A DNA stretch of 64,000 nt, taken from positions 26,952-90,951 of the forward strand of contig NZ_SMMA01000057.1 of assembly GCF_009711345.1 (NCBI RefSeq). The letters run 5' to 3'. The notes under the pieces were generated by a model. That model was not told the DNA's origin and ran no database searches. It worked only from the letters and a program-made list of their open reading frames with translations. Below, one piece after another: positions 1 to 8,250 of this stretch. Numbering within the stretch: the first letter of the stretch is position 1; each line of letters starts with the position of its first letter. The DNA is from Pseudovibrio flavus (GTDB lineage: Bacteria; Pseudomonadota; Alphaproteobacteria; Rhizobiales; Stappiaceae). The translations under genes and the position numbers were made by a program.

Positions 1-152
1 CCGTTGCCGCCTCCGTTATCATTCGGCTCATCACTATCCGGCTCGGATGCGCCTTCGGATGCGACTGCTGTTTCCGTGGTTGCTAATAAGCTTGGTGAAA
101 GAGCGAGGGGGAGTGCTAAAAATGTGTAAAGTAAAAATCTCTTAAAATTCAT
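1..152 (-). CDS. Secreted hypothetical protein (partial, runs off the window start)
   Basis: The frame starts at ATG 150-152 and is open to base 1, so only about 50 N-terminal residues are visible. They begin MNFKRFLLYTF and form a typical signal peptide (basic start, hydrophobic stretch rich in Leu/Ala) followed by an acidic, Ser/Glu/Asp/Pro-rich segment that turns into Asn/Gly. It resembles in layout the next secreted protein on the same strand (500-997), and the two may be distant paralogues. The function is unknown. Confidence 0.55.
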   Translation of the reverse strand, partial: MNFKRFLLYTFLALPLALSPSLLATTETAVASEGASEPDSDEPNDNGGGN

Positions 153-435
153 GGTCCAAAAAACCTCAAATACTGGAAACTCAGCGTTCATTGGACTGGG
201 GAATCAGTAGGTGAGCAATCATGCAATAACGGCCCACTGATAGGCCTGTGTCACTTTTGCGCTCTTTCTAGGGGCTGTGTTATCCGGACAGTTGCCGTGG
301 CTTTCGTTGACCTCTTCGTTTTTGATCTCACTTTCAGAATGGATCTGTGAATTTGGTCGACAGGGGGTTGTTTAGTCTGGATCAAAATCTGGATTTACCT
401 TCAGTTCCTTAGGAGCCACAGAAGCATATAGAATG

Positions 436-463
436 AATAAAGCGCCCAATTGGGCGCTTTATT
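436..463. terminator. Perfect palindromic hairpin, probable terminator
   Basis: A 28-bp perfect palindrome centred on AATT, with core GCGCCC/GGGCGC and flanking AAT/ATT. It lies directly downstream of the minus-strand gene ending at 500. On the minus strand the stem is followed by a short T-rich stretch; on the plus strand it is followed by TTTTG. It is therefore a likely rho-independent terminator usable in both directions. The rest of 153-499 shows no convincing gene. Confidence 0.65.
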
Positions 464-499
464 TTGTCGTTTGTAGAAAGAGATAACCTCTAGTTGGGG

Positions 500-997
500 T
501 TACCAGATCTTCACCTGCTTATTGACCTGACAGTAATCGCGGATCAGAAGCTGCCAATATGGCATGCACTCACAGTTTTCAGCTGCCTGCCAACGGGTGA
601 CTTTCAAGCCCCCATTGTCGAGGCGCTCGCGTTCTACAAACCAGCCTCGATGACGAGCGCAGCGGTCACGAGACTTCTTTTTGTCGCGCTCAACTACTTC
701 TGGGATGATCGGAGGAGTTGGTTCGTCATCACCGTTGTCGTTGCACTTCTTACCTTTGCCTTTACCCTTGCCTTTTCCTTTACCCTTGCCACCTCGTTTG
801 CCAGGTTTGCACTTCTTCTTCGGTTTCTTTTTCTTCTTTGCCTGCTTCTTTTTCTCTTCCTCTTTTATCTGGCTGATTTCTTTATCGCCTTTGAAGAAAG
901 AGAATGACTGTGCAAATGCTGGGGCAGATATCTGCGTAAAGGTTAGCGAGAGAGAAATAATTGCTAATAATAATAATCGTTTGAAAGTTTTTACCAT
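500..997 (-). CDS. Secreted Lys/Gly-rich low-complexity protein
   Basis: 165 residues. An N-terminal signal peptide (about residues 1-29, ending APAFA) predicts export. Residues about 45-83 are extremely basic: a Glu/Lys segment, runs of Lys, then a Gly-Lys dipeptide array between two cysteines. An acidic, Pro-rich hinge follows, then a C-terminal domain of about 65 residues with several Cys (CARHRGWF, NCECM, RDYC) that could form disulphides. The Gly-Lys array is encoded by a degenerate DNA repeat at about 744-810. The family is not recognised. A nucleic-acid or polyanion-binding surface protein is a guess from charge only. Confidence 0.6.
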   Translation of the reverse strand: MVKTFKRLLLLAIISLSLTFTQISAPAFAQSFSFFKGDKEISQIKEEEKKKQAKKKKKPKKKCKPGKRGGKGKGKGKGKGKGKKCNDNGDDEPTPPIIPEVVERDKKKSRDRCARHRGWFVERERLDNGGLKVTRWQAAENCECMPYWQLLIRDYCQVNKQVKIW

Positions 998-1175
998 GAA
1001 AGCCTCGAGTGTAAGAAAACTCTGGGCTTATTGGAGTGGTAAATAAAACCTTCATCAATTGCGATATGTTGGGTTGCGCAATCTCATAGTACTTTGATTC
1101 ATCATTATAAAATTATGGGTTATATTTAGGGTGCTTAACGAATTGGGTGTCGAAAAATACCGTTAGACCGCATTG

Positions 1176-2246
1176 TTAACGCGCTACGGTAACCCAGTAA
1201 TCAAAGTCCAGTATAACGCCGTGCTGATAGGCTCCGTTTTCGTCTCGAAGCGGGTAGTCTGAGCATGGTTTATCTTTGGTGGCGACCAATCTCATGCGCA
1301 GGGCGCCGATGTCATCGCGTCCGTTGATTGGCTGTTTGTCCAGAACTTCACTCCAAGCATAAACTGTATCCCCTGCAAATAGGGGAGCGATGTGCCGCCC
1401 TCCATTGATCGCTGCAATGTGGAAGGCGTTTGCCATGCCGTTGAAGGAAAGGGCGCGGGCGAGCGAGATCACATGCCCGCCATAGATCAGCCGTCGGCCG
1501 AAACGGCTATCCTTTTCGCTATGCCGGTTGAAGTGAACCTTTGCCGTGTTCTGGTATAGGCGGGTAGCCAATTGATGCTCAGCTTCTTCAACTGTCATGC
1601 CATCAATGTGGTCAATCTTCTCGCCTACCTCATAATCTCCCCAACGGAATGGACTGCCGGATGCGGCGTTGTTCCACTCTGACAATTTTAGCGGCGGGAC
1701 GCAGGTGCCAAGCAGTTCTGGAGCAACGCTGTCGGCGAGTTCCGGTTGAACGGTTTCGGGGGCAGGGGCGTCGAGGTCTCCTTTTTTGACCATCACCCAA
1801 CGCACGTATTCCAGAACGGTCTCTTCGCGCTGGTTGGTGCCTGTGGTGCGTACAAAAACAACGCCAGTTTTGCCGTTGGAGTTCTGTTTCAGACCAATCA
1901 CCGTGGACGTTGCGGATAGACTATCGCCAACAAAAACAGGTGCAATAAAACGCCCCTCCGCATAACCAAGGTTTGCCACGGCGTTTAGGGAAATGTCAGG
2001 AACCGACTTACCGAAAACCATATGAAACACCAGCATGTCGTCTACAGGGGCTTGAGGGTAGCCGATGCTCTGAGCAAAGCTGTCGGCAGACTGAACTGCA
2101 AAGCGTGATCCATAAAGGGCGTTGTAAAGGGCTACGTCACCATCAGTTACTGTGCGCGGTGTGCTGTGCACAATAGTCTGGCCAACTTTGAAGTCTTCAA
2201 AGAAGTTTCCGCGATTTGTTTTCGGCTGTGCCTTGATGGCTGACAT
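1176..2246 (-). CDS. MaoC-family dehydratase, probable mesaconyl-CoA hydratase
   Basis: 356 residues from the ATG at 2246, chosen over an upstream ATG at 2309 because GGGAGGGGAG lies just before it. Two hot-dog (MaoC-like) halves are visible: the first around residues 14-150 and the second around 200-350, as in double-hotdog hydratases. Length and sequence style match mesaconyl-C1-CoA hydratase (beta-methylmalyl-CoA dehydratase) of the ethylmalonyl-CoA pathway, which hydrates mesaconyl-CoA during acetyl-CoA assimilation. The assignment within the MaoC superfamily is inference. It stands alone on the minus strand. Confidence 0.75.
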   Translation of the reverse strand: MSAIKAQPKTNRGNFFEDFKVGQTIVHSTPRTVTDGDVALYNALYGSRFAVQSADSFAQSIGYPQAPVDDMLVFHMVFGKSVPDISLNAVANLGYAEGRFIAPVFVGDSLSATSTVIGLKQNSNGKTGVVFVRTTGTNQREETVLEYVRWVMVKKGDLDAPAPETVQPELADSVAPELLGTCVPPLKLSEWNNAASGSPFRWGDYEVGEKIDHIDGMTVEEAEHQLATRLYQNTAKVHFNRHSEKDSRFGRRLIYGGHVISLARALSFNGMANAFHIAAINGGRHIAPLFAGDTVYAWSEVLDKQPINGRDDIGALRMRLVATKDKPCSDYPLRDENGAYQHGVILDFDYWVTVAR

Positions 2247-2443
2247 GAGCGCTCCCCTCCCGTTACGCTGCGTTTGGAGTATTGAACAATACTCTATGTT
2301 GCGGTGCAACTTGCACCTTTGGAGGGTGTTTGAGTGCGGGTTGTCTCGCGCTCACAATGGACGTGAAACAACTGCAGGGTTTAGCTTAAAGGGCACTTAG
2401 GGTTTGTAACGCGAGCTTTTGCGCTTCCGCCCTCTTTGTGATC

Positions 2444-2791
2444 TCAGGTTTTTTGAAGCTCTAGATAAAGCGCGGCTACAAGTTCAGTGGCGTTCTGTAG
2501 GTCGCTACGTTCTGGCTGAACGACGGTCGCCTTCAGCTTGTCAGTAAACTCTGGAAGCAGGGTCTCGATTTTCCGAAGGCCCCTTGCCTCATAGCCCTGC
2601 CGCCGCATGGCAAGAGGACCCAGAACCTGCATGCGCAAAAAGCCGAGCATTTCCAACGCTTCGAAATATTCGCCCCGTGCAATCTTCTCGCTGCAATAGT
2701 GGACACATACCCAAAAGCGGTCTTCAACCCATTGTTCGTCTAGTGGCGGGTACCTGCCTGCTCCCATGCTTAGCGCTTGCTCAAGCCGCAT
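2444..2791 (-). CDS. C-terminal part of a predicted nucleotidyltransferase-like protein, probably truncated
   Basis: 115 residues, helical, rich in Leu/Glu/Arg, with the feel of the C-terminal helical half of a small nucleotidyltransferase (aminoglycoside adenylyltransferase-like). Upstream of the ATG at 2791 the same frame stays open and reads like protein (DELIFPSTAPAKH) back to a TAG at 2909-2911, without any ATG, GTG or TTG. No N-terminal catalytic GS...D.D motif is present. I therefore suspect loss of the 5' part of the gene and a decaying remnant. The family call is tentative. Confidence 0.4.
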   Translation of the reverse strand: MRLEQALSMGAGRYPPLDEQWVEDRFWVCVHYCSEKIARGEYFEALEMLGFLRMQVLGPLAMRRQGYEARGLRKIETLLPEFTDKLKATVVQPERSDLQNATELVAALYLELQKT

Positions 2792-2979
2792 TGGAAGCGC
2801 CTCTTCAAGGAACTTTCGGTGCTTTGCGGGGGCTGTGCTTGGAAATATCAGTTCGTCCTGCCGTATCGGTTGGGCTGCCTTATCGTTGCGATCTGCACAT
2901 AATATCCCCTAAATGTCGCAGGATTTGTTTTTTGATGTAAACTCCTGAAAACGAAACACGAGAGCATTGGGAGGCTGTC

Positions 2980-3357
2980 ATGCGCAAACTTATCTCTTCT
3001 GGATCGCCTTTTGAAAAGGTTGCTGGATACTCTCGGGCGGTTGTCGATGGTGACACGATTTATGTTTCTGGCACCACCGGCTACGATTACGCGACAATGA
3101 CAATGCCGCAGGATGTTGCCGCGCAAACGGCGAACTGTCTTGAGACAATCAAGCAGGTGCTAGAAGGTGAGGGGGCATCGCTTACCAGCGTTGTTCGGGC
3201 TCGCTACTACGTCGCGGACCGCGCCTATGTTGATGCGGTTTTTGCTGTTTTGGGTGAGTACTTTGCAGATATTCGTCCGGCAGCGACGATGGTGATCTGC
3301 GATCTCATCAAGGATGAAATGAAAGTCGAAATTGAGGTAACTGCAAAACTGACCTAG
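2980..3357 (+). CDS. RidA family (YjgF/YER057c/UK114) protein
   Basis: 125 residues, the usual RidA length. The SD GGGAGG precedes the ATG. The pattern YSRAVVDGDTIYVSGTTG near the start, VVRARYYVADRAY in the middle and the RPAATMVI segment near the C terminus match RidA trimers. Archetypal RidA hydrolyses reactive 2-aminoacrylate and other enamines/imines. The ligand-binding Arg of the RPA motif is present. RidA subfamilies differ in activity, so the exact substrate is not given by sequence alone. It is transcribed divergently from the truncated gene at 2444-2791. Confidence 0.85.
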   Translation: MRKLISSGSPFEKVAGYSRAVVDGDTIYVSGTTGYDYATMTMPQDVAAQTANCLETIKQVLEGEGASLTSVVRARYYVADRAYVDAVFAVLGEYFADIRPAATMVICDLIKDEMKVEIEVTAKLT

Positions 3358-3480
3358 TAATGCTGCCAACAGGGCAGGACAAATAGGCGGTAATAGATTG
3401 CAATTTCAGTTTTTCATCCTTGCAATCTAAATGTAGCTACCTACGTTAGCACTCGTATTTGTAAGGGGCCTTGACTAATC

Positions 3481-4158
3481 ATGACTGATTTTCCGCATTA
3501 TCTTCTCGAGGGCTATGGGCAGTACAAGGGCAAGACCTATACCCGCCTTCAGGAAGACTACGAGAATTTGGCCATTTATGGCCAAGAGCCCAAGGTAATG
3601 GTGATTTCCTGCTGCGATAGCCGCGTTACGCCAGAAGGCATTTTCCATGCCGGACCGGGCGAGCTGTTTGTCGTTCGCAACGTTGCCAACCTTGTTCCTC
3701 CTTTTGAAAACGACCTTGGTACCCATGGTACGAGTGCCGCGCTTGAATATGCTGTAACAGCGCTGAAAGTTGAGCACATCGTTGTTATGGGCCACTGCAA
3801 GTGTGGTGGTGTGCAGGCGTTTCGCGAAAGCGGCGGCAAGCTGGGCCAGACTGGCCAGTTCGTTGGTCCGTGGATCAAGCTGCTGGAACCTGCCGCGATT
3901 TCGTTGGCTTGTACCCCTGTGGAGCCTAACGACGATCCGCAGTTGGGCATGGAATATGCCGGTGTTCGCCAGAGCTTGAACAACCTCATGACCTTCCCGT
4001 TCGTGGAAAAGCAGGTAAAGCAGGGGCAGTTGAAGCTGCATGGCGCATGGTTCGACATCGGTTCTGGTGAGCTGCGTATCATGGATGGCGAGACCAAGAG
4101 ATTTGAGCCAGCCACAGACTTTTTGAAGGGCGAGCTGGAAGAAGACGCTAAGGCCTAG
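3481..4158 (+). CDS. Beta-class carbonic anhydrase
   Basis: 225 residues, usual length. Cytoplasmic zinc enzyme interconverting CO2 and bicarbonate. The zinc ligands are visible: Cys44 in SCCDSRV, His105 and Cys108 in GHCKCGG; the Asp46-Arg48 dyad is intact. AAG GGG about 12 bases upstream serves as ribosome site. It is monocistronic, with a strong terminator behind it. Confidence 0.95.
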   Translation: MTDFPHYLLEGYGQYKGKTYTRLQEDYENLAIYGQEPKVMVISCCDSRVTPEGIFHAGPGELFVVRNVANLVPPFENDLGTHGTSAALEYAVTALKVEHIVVMGHCKCGGVQAFRESGGKLGQTGQFVGPWIKLLEPAAISLACTPVEPNDDPQLGMEYAGVRQSLNNLMTFPFVEKQVKQGQLKLHGAWFDIGSGELRIMDGETKRFEPATDFLKGELEEDAKA

Positions 4159-4198
4159 GGGCCAAAATCAGCATTATTTAAGCTTGAGAGATTTTGAA

Positions 4199-4226
4199 GG
4201 GTAGCGGTGCGCCGCTGCCCTTTTTT
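4199..4226 (+). terminator. Rho-independent terminator of the carbonic anhydrase gene
   Basis: A 9-bp stem (4199-4207 with 4212-4220, one G-T pair), loop TGCG, followed by six Ts. Confidence 0.9.
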
Positions 4227-4403
4227 GTTTTGCGGTGCTTGGAAACCCTGTGAGCTCCCAGATGTTTTAAAGGGTGAAAACGGCTGGCTGCGACGTGCGG
4301 CAGTCTTTTCCCTGTCACTTACTATGCTTAGAACGGGTAGAGCAGCGCTGCTGTGCTTTGAATTTCATACGGGCGGTCATAGCCCTTTTTAGAGAGACAA
4401 AAG

Positions 4404-4799
4404 ATGGCCAAAGCCATTCACATGATGATCCGCGTTCGCGATGAAGAGCGCTCTGTTTCCTATTACAACAAGGCATTCGGTCTGGAGATCGCAGATCGCT
4501 ATGACTTTGAAACCTTCACGCTTGTTTATCTTCGCAATGAAGAAACCGACTTCGAAGTTGAGCTGACCGTAAACAAGGGCCGTGAAGAGCCTTACGCTTT
4601 GGGCGATGGATACGGCCATGTTGCATTCTGTGTGGATGACGTTGCCAGCGAGCATGCCCGTTTTGCTGCTGAAGGCCTGCAGCCAGAAGACGTGAAAGAG
4701 TTCAATATTGAAGGAGAACTGTTTGCTCGCTTCTTCTTTGTGACCGACCCGGACGGCTATCGCATCGAGATACTTGAGCGCCACGGCCGGTTTCGTTGA
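4404..4799 (+). CDS. gloA: Lactoylglutathione lyase (glyoxalase I)
   Basis: 131 residues, as in bacterial GloA. It isomerises the methylglyoxal-glutathione hemithioacetal to S-lactoylglutathione in the cytoplasm. The four metal ligands of the Ni/Co type are seen: His6, Glu53 (EVELT), His72 (GYGHVAF) and Glu122 (YRIEIL). It lacks the insertions of the Zn-type eukaryotic enzyme. leuB follows after 93 bases, separated by a GC-rich hairpin. Confidence 0.93.
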   Translation: MAKAIHMMIRVRDEERSVSYYNKAFGLEIADRYDFETFTLVYLRNEETDFEVELTVNKGREEPYALGDGYGHVAFCVDDVASEHARFAAEGLQPEDVKEFNIEGELFARFFFVTDPDGYRIEILERHGRFR

Positions 4800-4812
4800 G
4801 CTTAACTGAGGC

Positions 4813-4838
4813 TGCCGCGCCTTGAAAAATGCGCGGCA
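4813..4838 (+). terminator. GC-rich hairpin between gloA and leuB
   Basis: TGCCGCGC (4813-4820) pairs perfectly with GCGCGGCA (4831-4838) across a 10-base loop. There is no T-run, so it may be an RNA-stabilising 3' end or a weak terminator rather than a classical rho-independent one. Confidence 0.5.
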
Positions 4839-4892
4839 AAGCTGCACAAACGAGCCCAAGGAAATCTCAACTTACAAAGGGGCTCGTCAGAC

Positions 4893-6005
4893 ATGGCTGC
4901 CAACAAGCTGCTTCTCCTTCCTGGTGACGGTATCGGTCCGGAAATCATGGAAGAGGTGAAGAAGATCATCTCTTGGTTCAACTCCCGTGGTGGTGCCACG
5001 TTCGAGTGTTCTGAAGGTCTCGTAGGCGGCGCAGCCTATGATGCACATGGCGTTTCCATCTCTGAAGAAGATATGGAAAAGGCTCAGGACGCTGACGCTA
5101 TCATCTTCGGTGCTGTTGGCGGCCCTAAGTGGGACAACGTGCCTTATGATGCGCGTCCTGAAGCTGGCCTGCTGCGCCTGCGTAAAGATCTGGGCCTGTT
5201 TGCAAACCTGCGCCCTGCAATCTGCTACCCAGCGCTGGCTGATGCGTCTTCCCTCAAGCAGGACGTGATCGAAGGTCTCGATATCCTCATCGTTCGCGAA
5301 CTGACCGGCGGTGTGTATTTCGGCGAGCCGAAGACCATCACCGAGCTGGAAAACGGCCAGAAGCGCGCTGTTGATACACAGGTTTACGAGAGCTACGAAA
5401 TCCAGCGCATCGCGGCTGTAGCGTTTGACCTTGCCCGCACCCGTGGCAACAAAGTTACGTCCATGGAAAAGCGCAACGTGATGAAGTCCGGCGTGCTCTG
5501 GAACGAAGTTGTTACCCAGACACACGCAAACGGCTATCAGGATGTTGAGCTTGAGCACATGCTGGCAGACGCTGGCGGTATGCAGCTGGTTCGCTGGCCT
5601 AAACAGTTCGACACTATCGTGACCGACAACCTGTTTGGTGACATGCTGTCCGACGTTGCTGCAATGCTGACCGGTTCTTTGGGCATGCTGCCATCTGCTT
5701 CTTTGGGTGCTACCGATGAAGCAACCGGCAAGCGCAAGGCAATGTACGAGCCAGTACACGGCTCTGCACCTGATATCGCTGGTACCGGCGCTGCAAACCC
5801 GATTGCGATGATTGCATCCTTCGCAATGGCTCTGCGCTACTCCTTCCAGATGATTGCTGAAGCAGACATGCTTGAAAAAGCGATCTCCAACACTCTGGAC
5901 AAGGGCCTGCGCACCAAAGATATCGCAAAGGCTGGCGAAGCAACCATTTCTACCGTTGAAATGGGCGATGCGATCCTTGCCGAGCTGAAGGCTCTGGCTG
6001 CATAA
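4893..6005 (+). CDS. leuB: 3-isopropylmalate dehydrogenase
   Basis: 370 residues, standard length. It oxidatively decarboxylates 3-isopropylmalate with NAD+ in leucine synthesis. Seen in the sequence: the [12 protein letters not shown] start, the substrate-binding ELTGGVYFG segment, the [11 protein letters not shown] metal/substrate site and the NAD-binding [14 protein letters not shown] loop. AAAGGGG precedes the ATG. It is a single gene; leuCD are not in the window. Confidence 0.97.
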   Translation: MAANKLLLLPGDGIGPEIMEEVKKIISWFNSRGGATFECSEGLVGGAAYDAHGVSISEEDMEKAQDADAIIFGAVGGPKWDNVPYDARPEAGLLRLRKDLGLFANLRPAICYPALADASSLKQDVIEGLDILIVRELTGGVYFGEPKTITELENGQKRAVDTQVYESYEIQRIAAVAFDLARTRGNKVTSMEKRNVMKSGVLWNEVVTQTHANGYQDVELEHMLADAGGMQLVRWPKQFDTIVTDNLFGDMLSDVAAMLTGSLGMLPSASLGATDEATGKRKAMYEPVHGSAPDIAGTGAANPIAMIASFAMALRYSFQMIAEADMLEKAISNTLDKGLRTKDIAKAGEATISTVEMGDAILAELKALAA

Positions 6006-6032
6006 GCCAACCGATTGCTGAATTTTGAAAAG

Positions 6033-6060
6033 GCGGTGCCGGAGACGGTGCCGCTTTTTT
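6033..6060 (+). terminator. Rho-independent terminator of leuB
   Basis: GCGGTGCC (6033-6040) pairs with GGTGCCGC (6047-6054), with two wobble pairs, followed by at least six Ts. Confidence 0.8.
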
Positions 6061-6148
6061 GCTTTTTGGTGCTTGCAGTCGGTTGCGTTTGAACAATCGC
6101 TCGGCCATATAGCGGAAGATACGAAGAGATAATTTGGAGCCAATGGCG

Positions 6149-6565
6149 ATGGATGAGCGCGTAAAACCATTTCTGGGTATGTGGATTCTTGATCCGGACC
6201 AGTCCCGTTACGATCAGGGTGCTGCGCCGCTTGGCGGAAGTATGAAGGTTGCCGAGAAAGACGGCGAGATCGGCTTCTTTATCAAAACCGTGGAAGCTGA
6301 TGGCCAGACCATTGAGGCGAACTTCTCCGGTATCCCTGATGGCGAAGACCGTCAAATGCCGCAGAATTCGTTTGCCGATACTCTGTCTTTGGCATTTGAG
6401 AGCAGCTCTACACTAACATCTGAAGCAAAGAAGAACGGTATTGTCATTATGACAGCGCGCCGCGAGCTGGATGATGAAGCAGGTACGCTGACCATCTATC
6501 AGACCGTTCATTTGCTGGACGTAGGTTCGTTTTCTAACGAAGCGGTTTATGTGCGGGCTCAATAA
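6149..6565 (+). CDS. Conserved hypothetical protein, lipocalin-like flavour
   Basis: 138 residues from ATG 6149, preferred because GGAG at 6136-6139 is nine bases upstream; an ATG at 6143 and a TTG at 6134 are in frame. The protein has no signal peptide or membrane segment. It starts with FLGMWILDPDQSRY, a W-x-LD-x-x-SRY pattern seen at the start of small beta-barrel proteins of the lipocalin-like kind, and then alternates beta-type strands. Function is unknown and the fold is inferred. Confidence 0.65.
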   Translation: MDERVKPFLGMWILDPDQSRYDQGAAPLGGSMKVAEKDGEIGFFIKTVEADGQTIEANFSGIPDGEDRQMPQNSFADTLSLAFESSSTLTSEAKKNGIVIMTARRELDDEAGTLTIYQTVHLLDVGSFSNEAVYVRAQ

Positions 6566-6585
6566 GCCCGCATCCTTTTCAGGCG

Positions 6586-7092
6586 CTATTGTTTGAACGC
6601 GTCGTGATAACCGATTGTCCCGTTCGGGGTTGGCTTTTTAAAGGTCAGAGCCATAAAGTACTCGGGCGGGAATCCTTCCAAAATGATGCGCGGGTCGGGC
6701 TCAAAGCCATAACGGCAGTAGAATGATGGGTCGCCCAAGACCACACACCCGCCTGCGCCGCGAGAGCGCAAAATCTCAAGCCCTTCTTGCACGAGGGCCG
6801 CACCAATGCCTTTTTCCCGACTGGTTTGAATAACGGCAACAGGGCCTAGCCCGAACCAGTCATGGTCTTTGCCATCAATTGTGATGGGCGAGAAAGCAAC
6901 GTGGCCAACCAGTGTACCTTCATCCACGGCGACAAGAGACAAGGCAAGCGCCCCATCATCGCGAAGGGTATCGACAATTTCGTGCTCTGTGGGCTCGGCG
7001 TTGGGCTCGTGGCGAGGATGGTCCTTGAATGCCTCGTAGACCATTTCGCGCAGCTTCTTTACGTCATCGGGGCCTTCTTCACGAATGATCAT
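6586..7092 (-). CDS. GNAT family N-acetyltransferase, YhbS-like
   Basis: 168 residues from ATG 7092 (the frame is open further upstream, but conservation starts at MIIREEGPDD). The acetyl-CoA binding motif A is seen as VIQTSREKGIGAALV, followed by the YhbS hallmark VVLGDPSFYCRYGFEP. GNAT enzymes move an acetyl group from acetyl-CoA to an amine; the acceptor is not known here. It is convergent with the gene ending at 6565. Confidence 0.85.
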   Translation of the reverse strand: MIIREEGPDDVKKLREMVYEAFKDHPRHEPNAEPTEHEIVDTLRDDGALALSLVAVDEGTLVGHVAFSPITIDGKDHDWFGLGPVAVIQTSREKGIGAALVQEGLEILRSRGAGGCVVLGDPSFYCRYGFEPDPRIILEGFPPEYFMALTFKKPTPNGTIGYHDAFKQ

Positions 7093-7148
7093 GGCGTGCT
7101 CCGTCTTGTTCTTATTGCAAGAGCCTAGCGTGATTTCGTGAGTATATC

Positions 7149-7649
7149 CTAAAAGTAGCCGTAGATGCGACCGCAGCTGATTACGCCCAGCCAAGCGACA
7201 AGTGAGAAGAAGCCAGCCCAACGGAAACGGGCGATGGTGCCGCGGCTGTCTACACGGTCGAGATATCGCCACGCAGGAACGAACCGCAGCAAAATGGCGT
7301 TAAGAAGGGCAAAGAGGAAGAAGCCTGCTTTGGCCCAGAAAATCGGAGACTGTACATAAACGCGGGCATTGACCGAGAGCAGCAAAACGCCGGACAGGAT
7401 TGCCAGTACAGCACCAAAGAACGCGACACGAGTGAGGACGCGGGCAAGATCTGCCAATGGTACAGCCCGCCAGAAGCCCATCATACGCAGATCAAGCGGA
7501 GCCACAGCGCCGAACAACATGGCAAGGCCGATGATGTGCACGGTGTTCGCCGCAGGATAGAACCAGCGTTCGGACTTGAAGAAAGCGGCCAACTGGGAAA
7601 GTTCCAGTTGGTGGGCAAGCTGAAGGGCGTAAGCCAGAATGTCAGGCAC
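7149..7649 (-). CDS. Small integral membrane protein (DUF6644/DUF2214-like)
   Basis: 166 residues with about four hydrophobic membrane spans (roughly residues 38-58, 72-93, 105-125 and 143-163). The TVHIIGLAMLFG segment in the first span, with a His inside the membrane, is typical of a family of small bacterial membrane proteins of unknown function, sometimes likened to haem- or copper-handling proteins. Family naming is from memory and tentative. Confidence 0.65.
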   Translation of the reverse strand: MPDILAYALQLAHQLELSQLAAFFKSERWFYPAANTVHIIGLAMLFGAVAPLDLRMMGFWRAVPLADLARVLTRVAFFGAVLAILSGVLLLSVNARVYVQSPIFWAKAGFFLFALLNAILLRFVPAWRYLDRVDSRGTIARFRWAGFFSLVAWLGVISCGRIYGYF

Positions 7650-8018
7650 GGCTTTTTGTGAAGCTCCCTAAGAAATGATTGCCAATACCCTTGCGCTTCA
7701 AAGCGCGGCGATCAAGAGGGCGTGTTGGCGCTTTCCATGGTTTTCCCGTGTTGCAATGAAAATGCCCCTAAGGCTTTTGCTGGTGATGCTTTTTTGAAGT
7801 GTTGAGAATTACTCACCAACCGGTTTAAGTGAGCAGCACGGGTTGTTGATGCGCGTTGTTTTTTCAAGTCTCTTGCCAGTTAACGGGAGTTTTTTTCATT
7901 AGGGCGGCAAAGCAGGCTACAGGTGCGCGCTAGTAAGTAGCGTCAGAACTGTTGACATTGTGATGACGAGAAGGCAAGTAGTGTCTCGCGTTTACTGCAG
8001 AGCTAGAGATTCAGTCTT
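7650..8018. promoter_or_regulatory. Intergenic region with a candidate promoter for the asd leader
   Basis: No gene is seen. TTGACA at 7952-7957 is followed after 17 bases by CAAGTA (7975-7980), a perfect -35 with a weak -10, placed about 40 bases before the leader peptide at 8019. It probably drives the leader and asd. Confidence 0.4.
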
Positions 8019-8144
8019 ATGACCCATCTGACCGACATCGCGGGGAAAATGAAAGGTGCAACCATTGGTGCGCTTACCCTGTCGGCTGCACGAATGCTCA
8101 CAACAAAATCCACCATCACTACGACTACCAAGACCACAGTCTGA
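8019..8144 (+). CDS. Threonine-rich leader peptide of asd
   Basis: A 41-codon frame (or 31 codons from the inner ATG at 8049, which has GGGG just upstream) ends in TGA 107 bases before asd. Nine of its last 14 codons are threonine (codons 28, 29, 32, 34-37, 39 and 40), in a pattern like the thr operon leader of enterobacteria. Aspartate semialdehyde, the product of Asd, is the precursor of threonine, so ribosome stalling at these Thr codons when threonyl-tRNA is scarce is the obvious role. The threonine content is seen; the regulatory role is inference. Confidence 0.75.
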   Translation: MTHLTDIAGKMKGATIGALTLSAARMLTTKSTITTTTKTTV

Positions 8145-8250
8145 CGGTGCTTCTCTTTCCCGCGCTCCTCCCGGGATGGGAGGCGCTAAAAGGGCTCACC
8201 GGCGCATGGGGCACCGGCGGGTGATGGGGGAGAAGAGAAGGAAGAATTTG
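8145..8250 (+). promoter_or_regulatory. Attenuator-like leader RNA of asd with competing structures
   Basis: The RNA between the leader peptide and asd can form a stable hairpin (8161-8185: GCG..CCTCCC with GGGAGG..CGC) and pairings that hide the asd ribosome site. CTTCTCTT (8150-8157) is complementary to AAGAGAAG (8233-8240), which overlaps the SD. CCATCAC (8113-8119), inside the Thr codons, is complementary to GTGATGG (8221-8227). No T-run follows any hairpin, so control of translation start seems more likely than transcription termination. Pairings are read by eye. Confidence 0.5.

Noticed and set aside
4887-6170. 427-codon minus-strand frame opposite leuB
   Set aside because: leuB is certain; the antisense product is His/Cys/Arg-rich and has no ribosome site.
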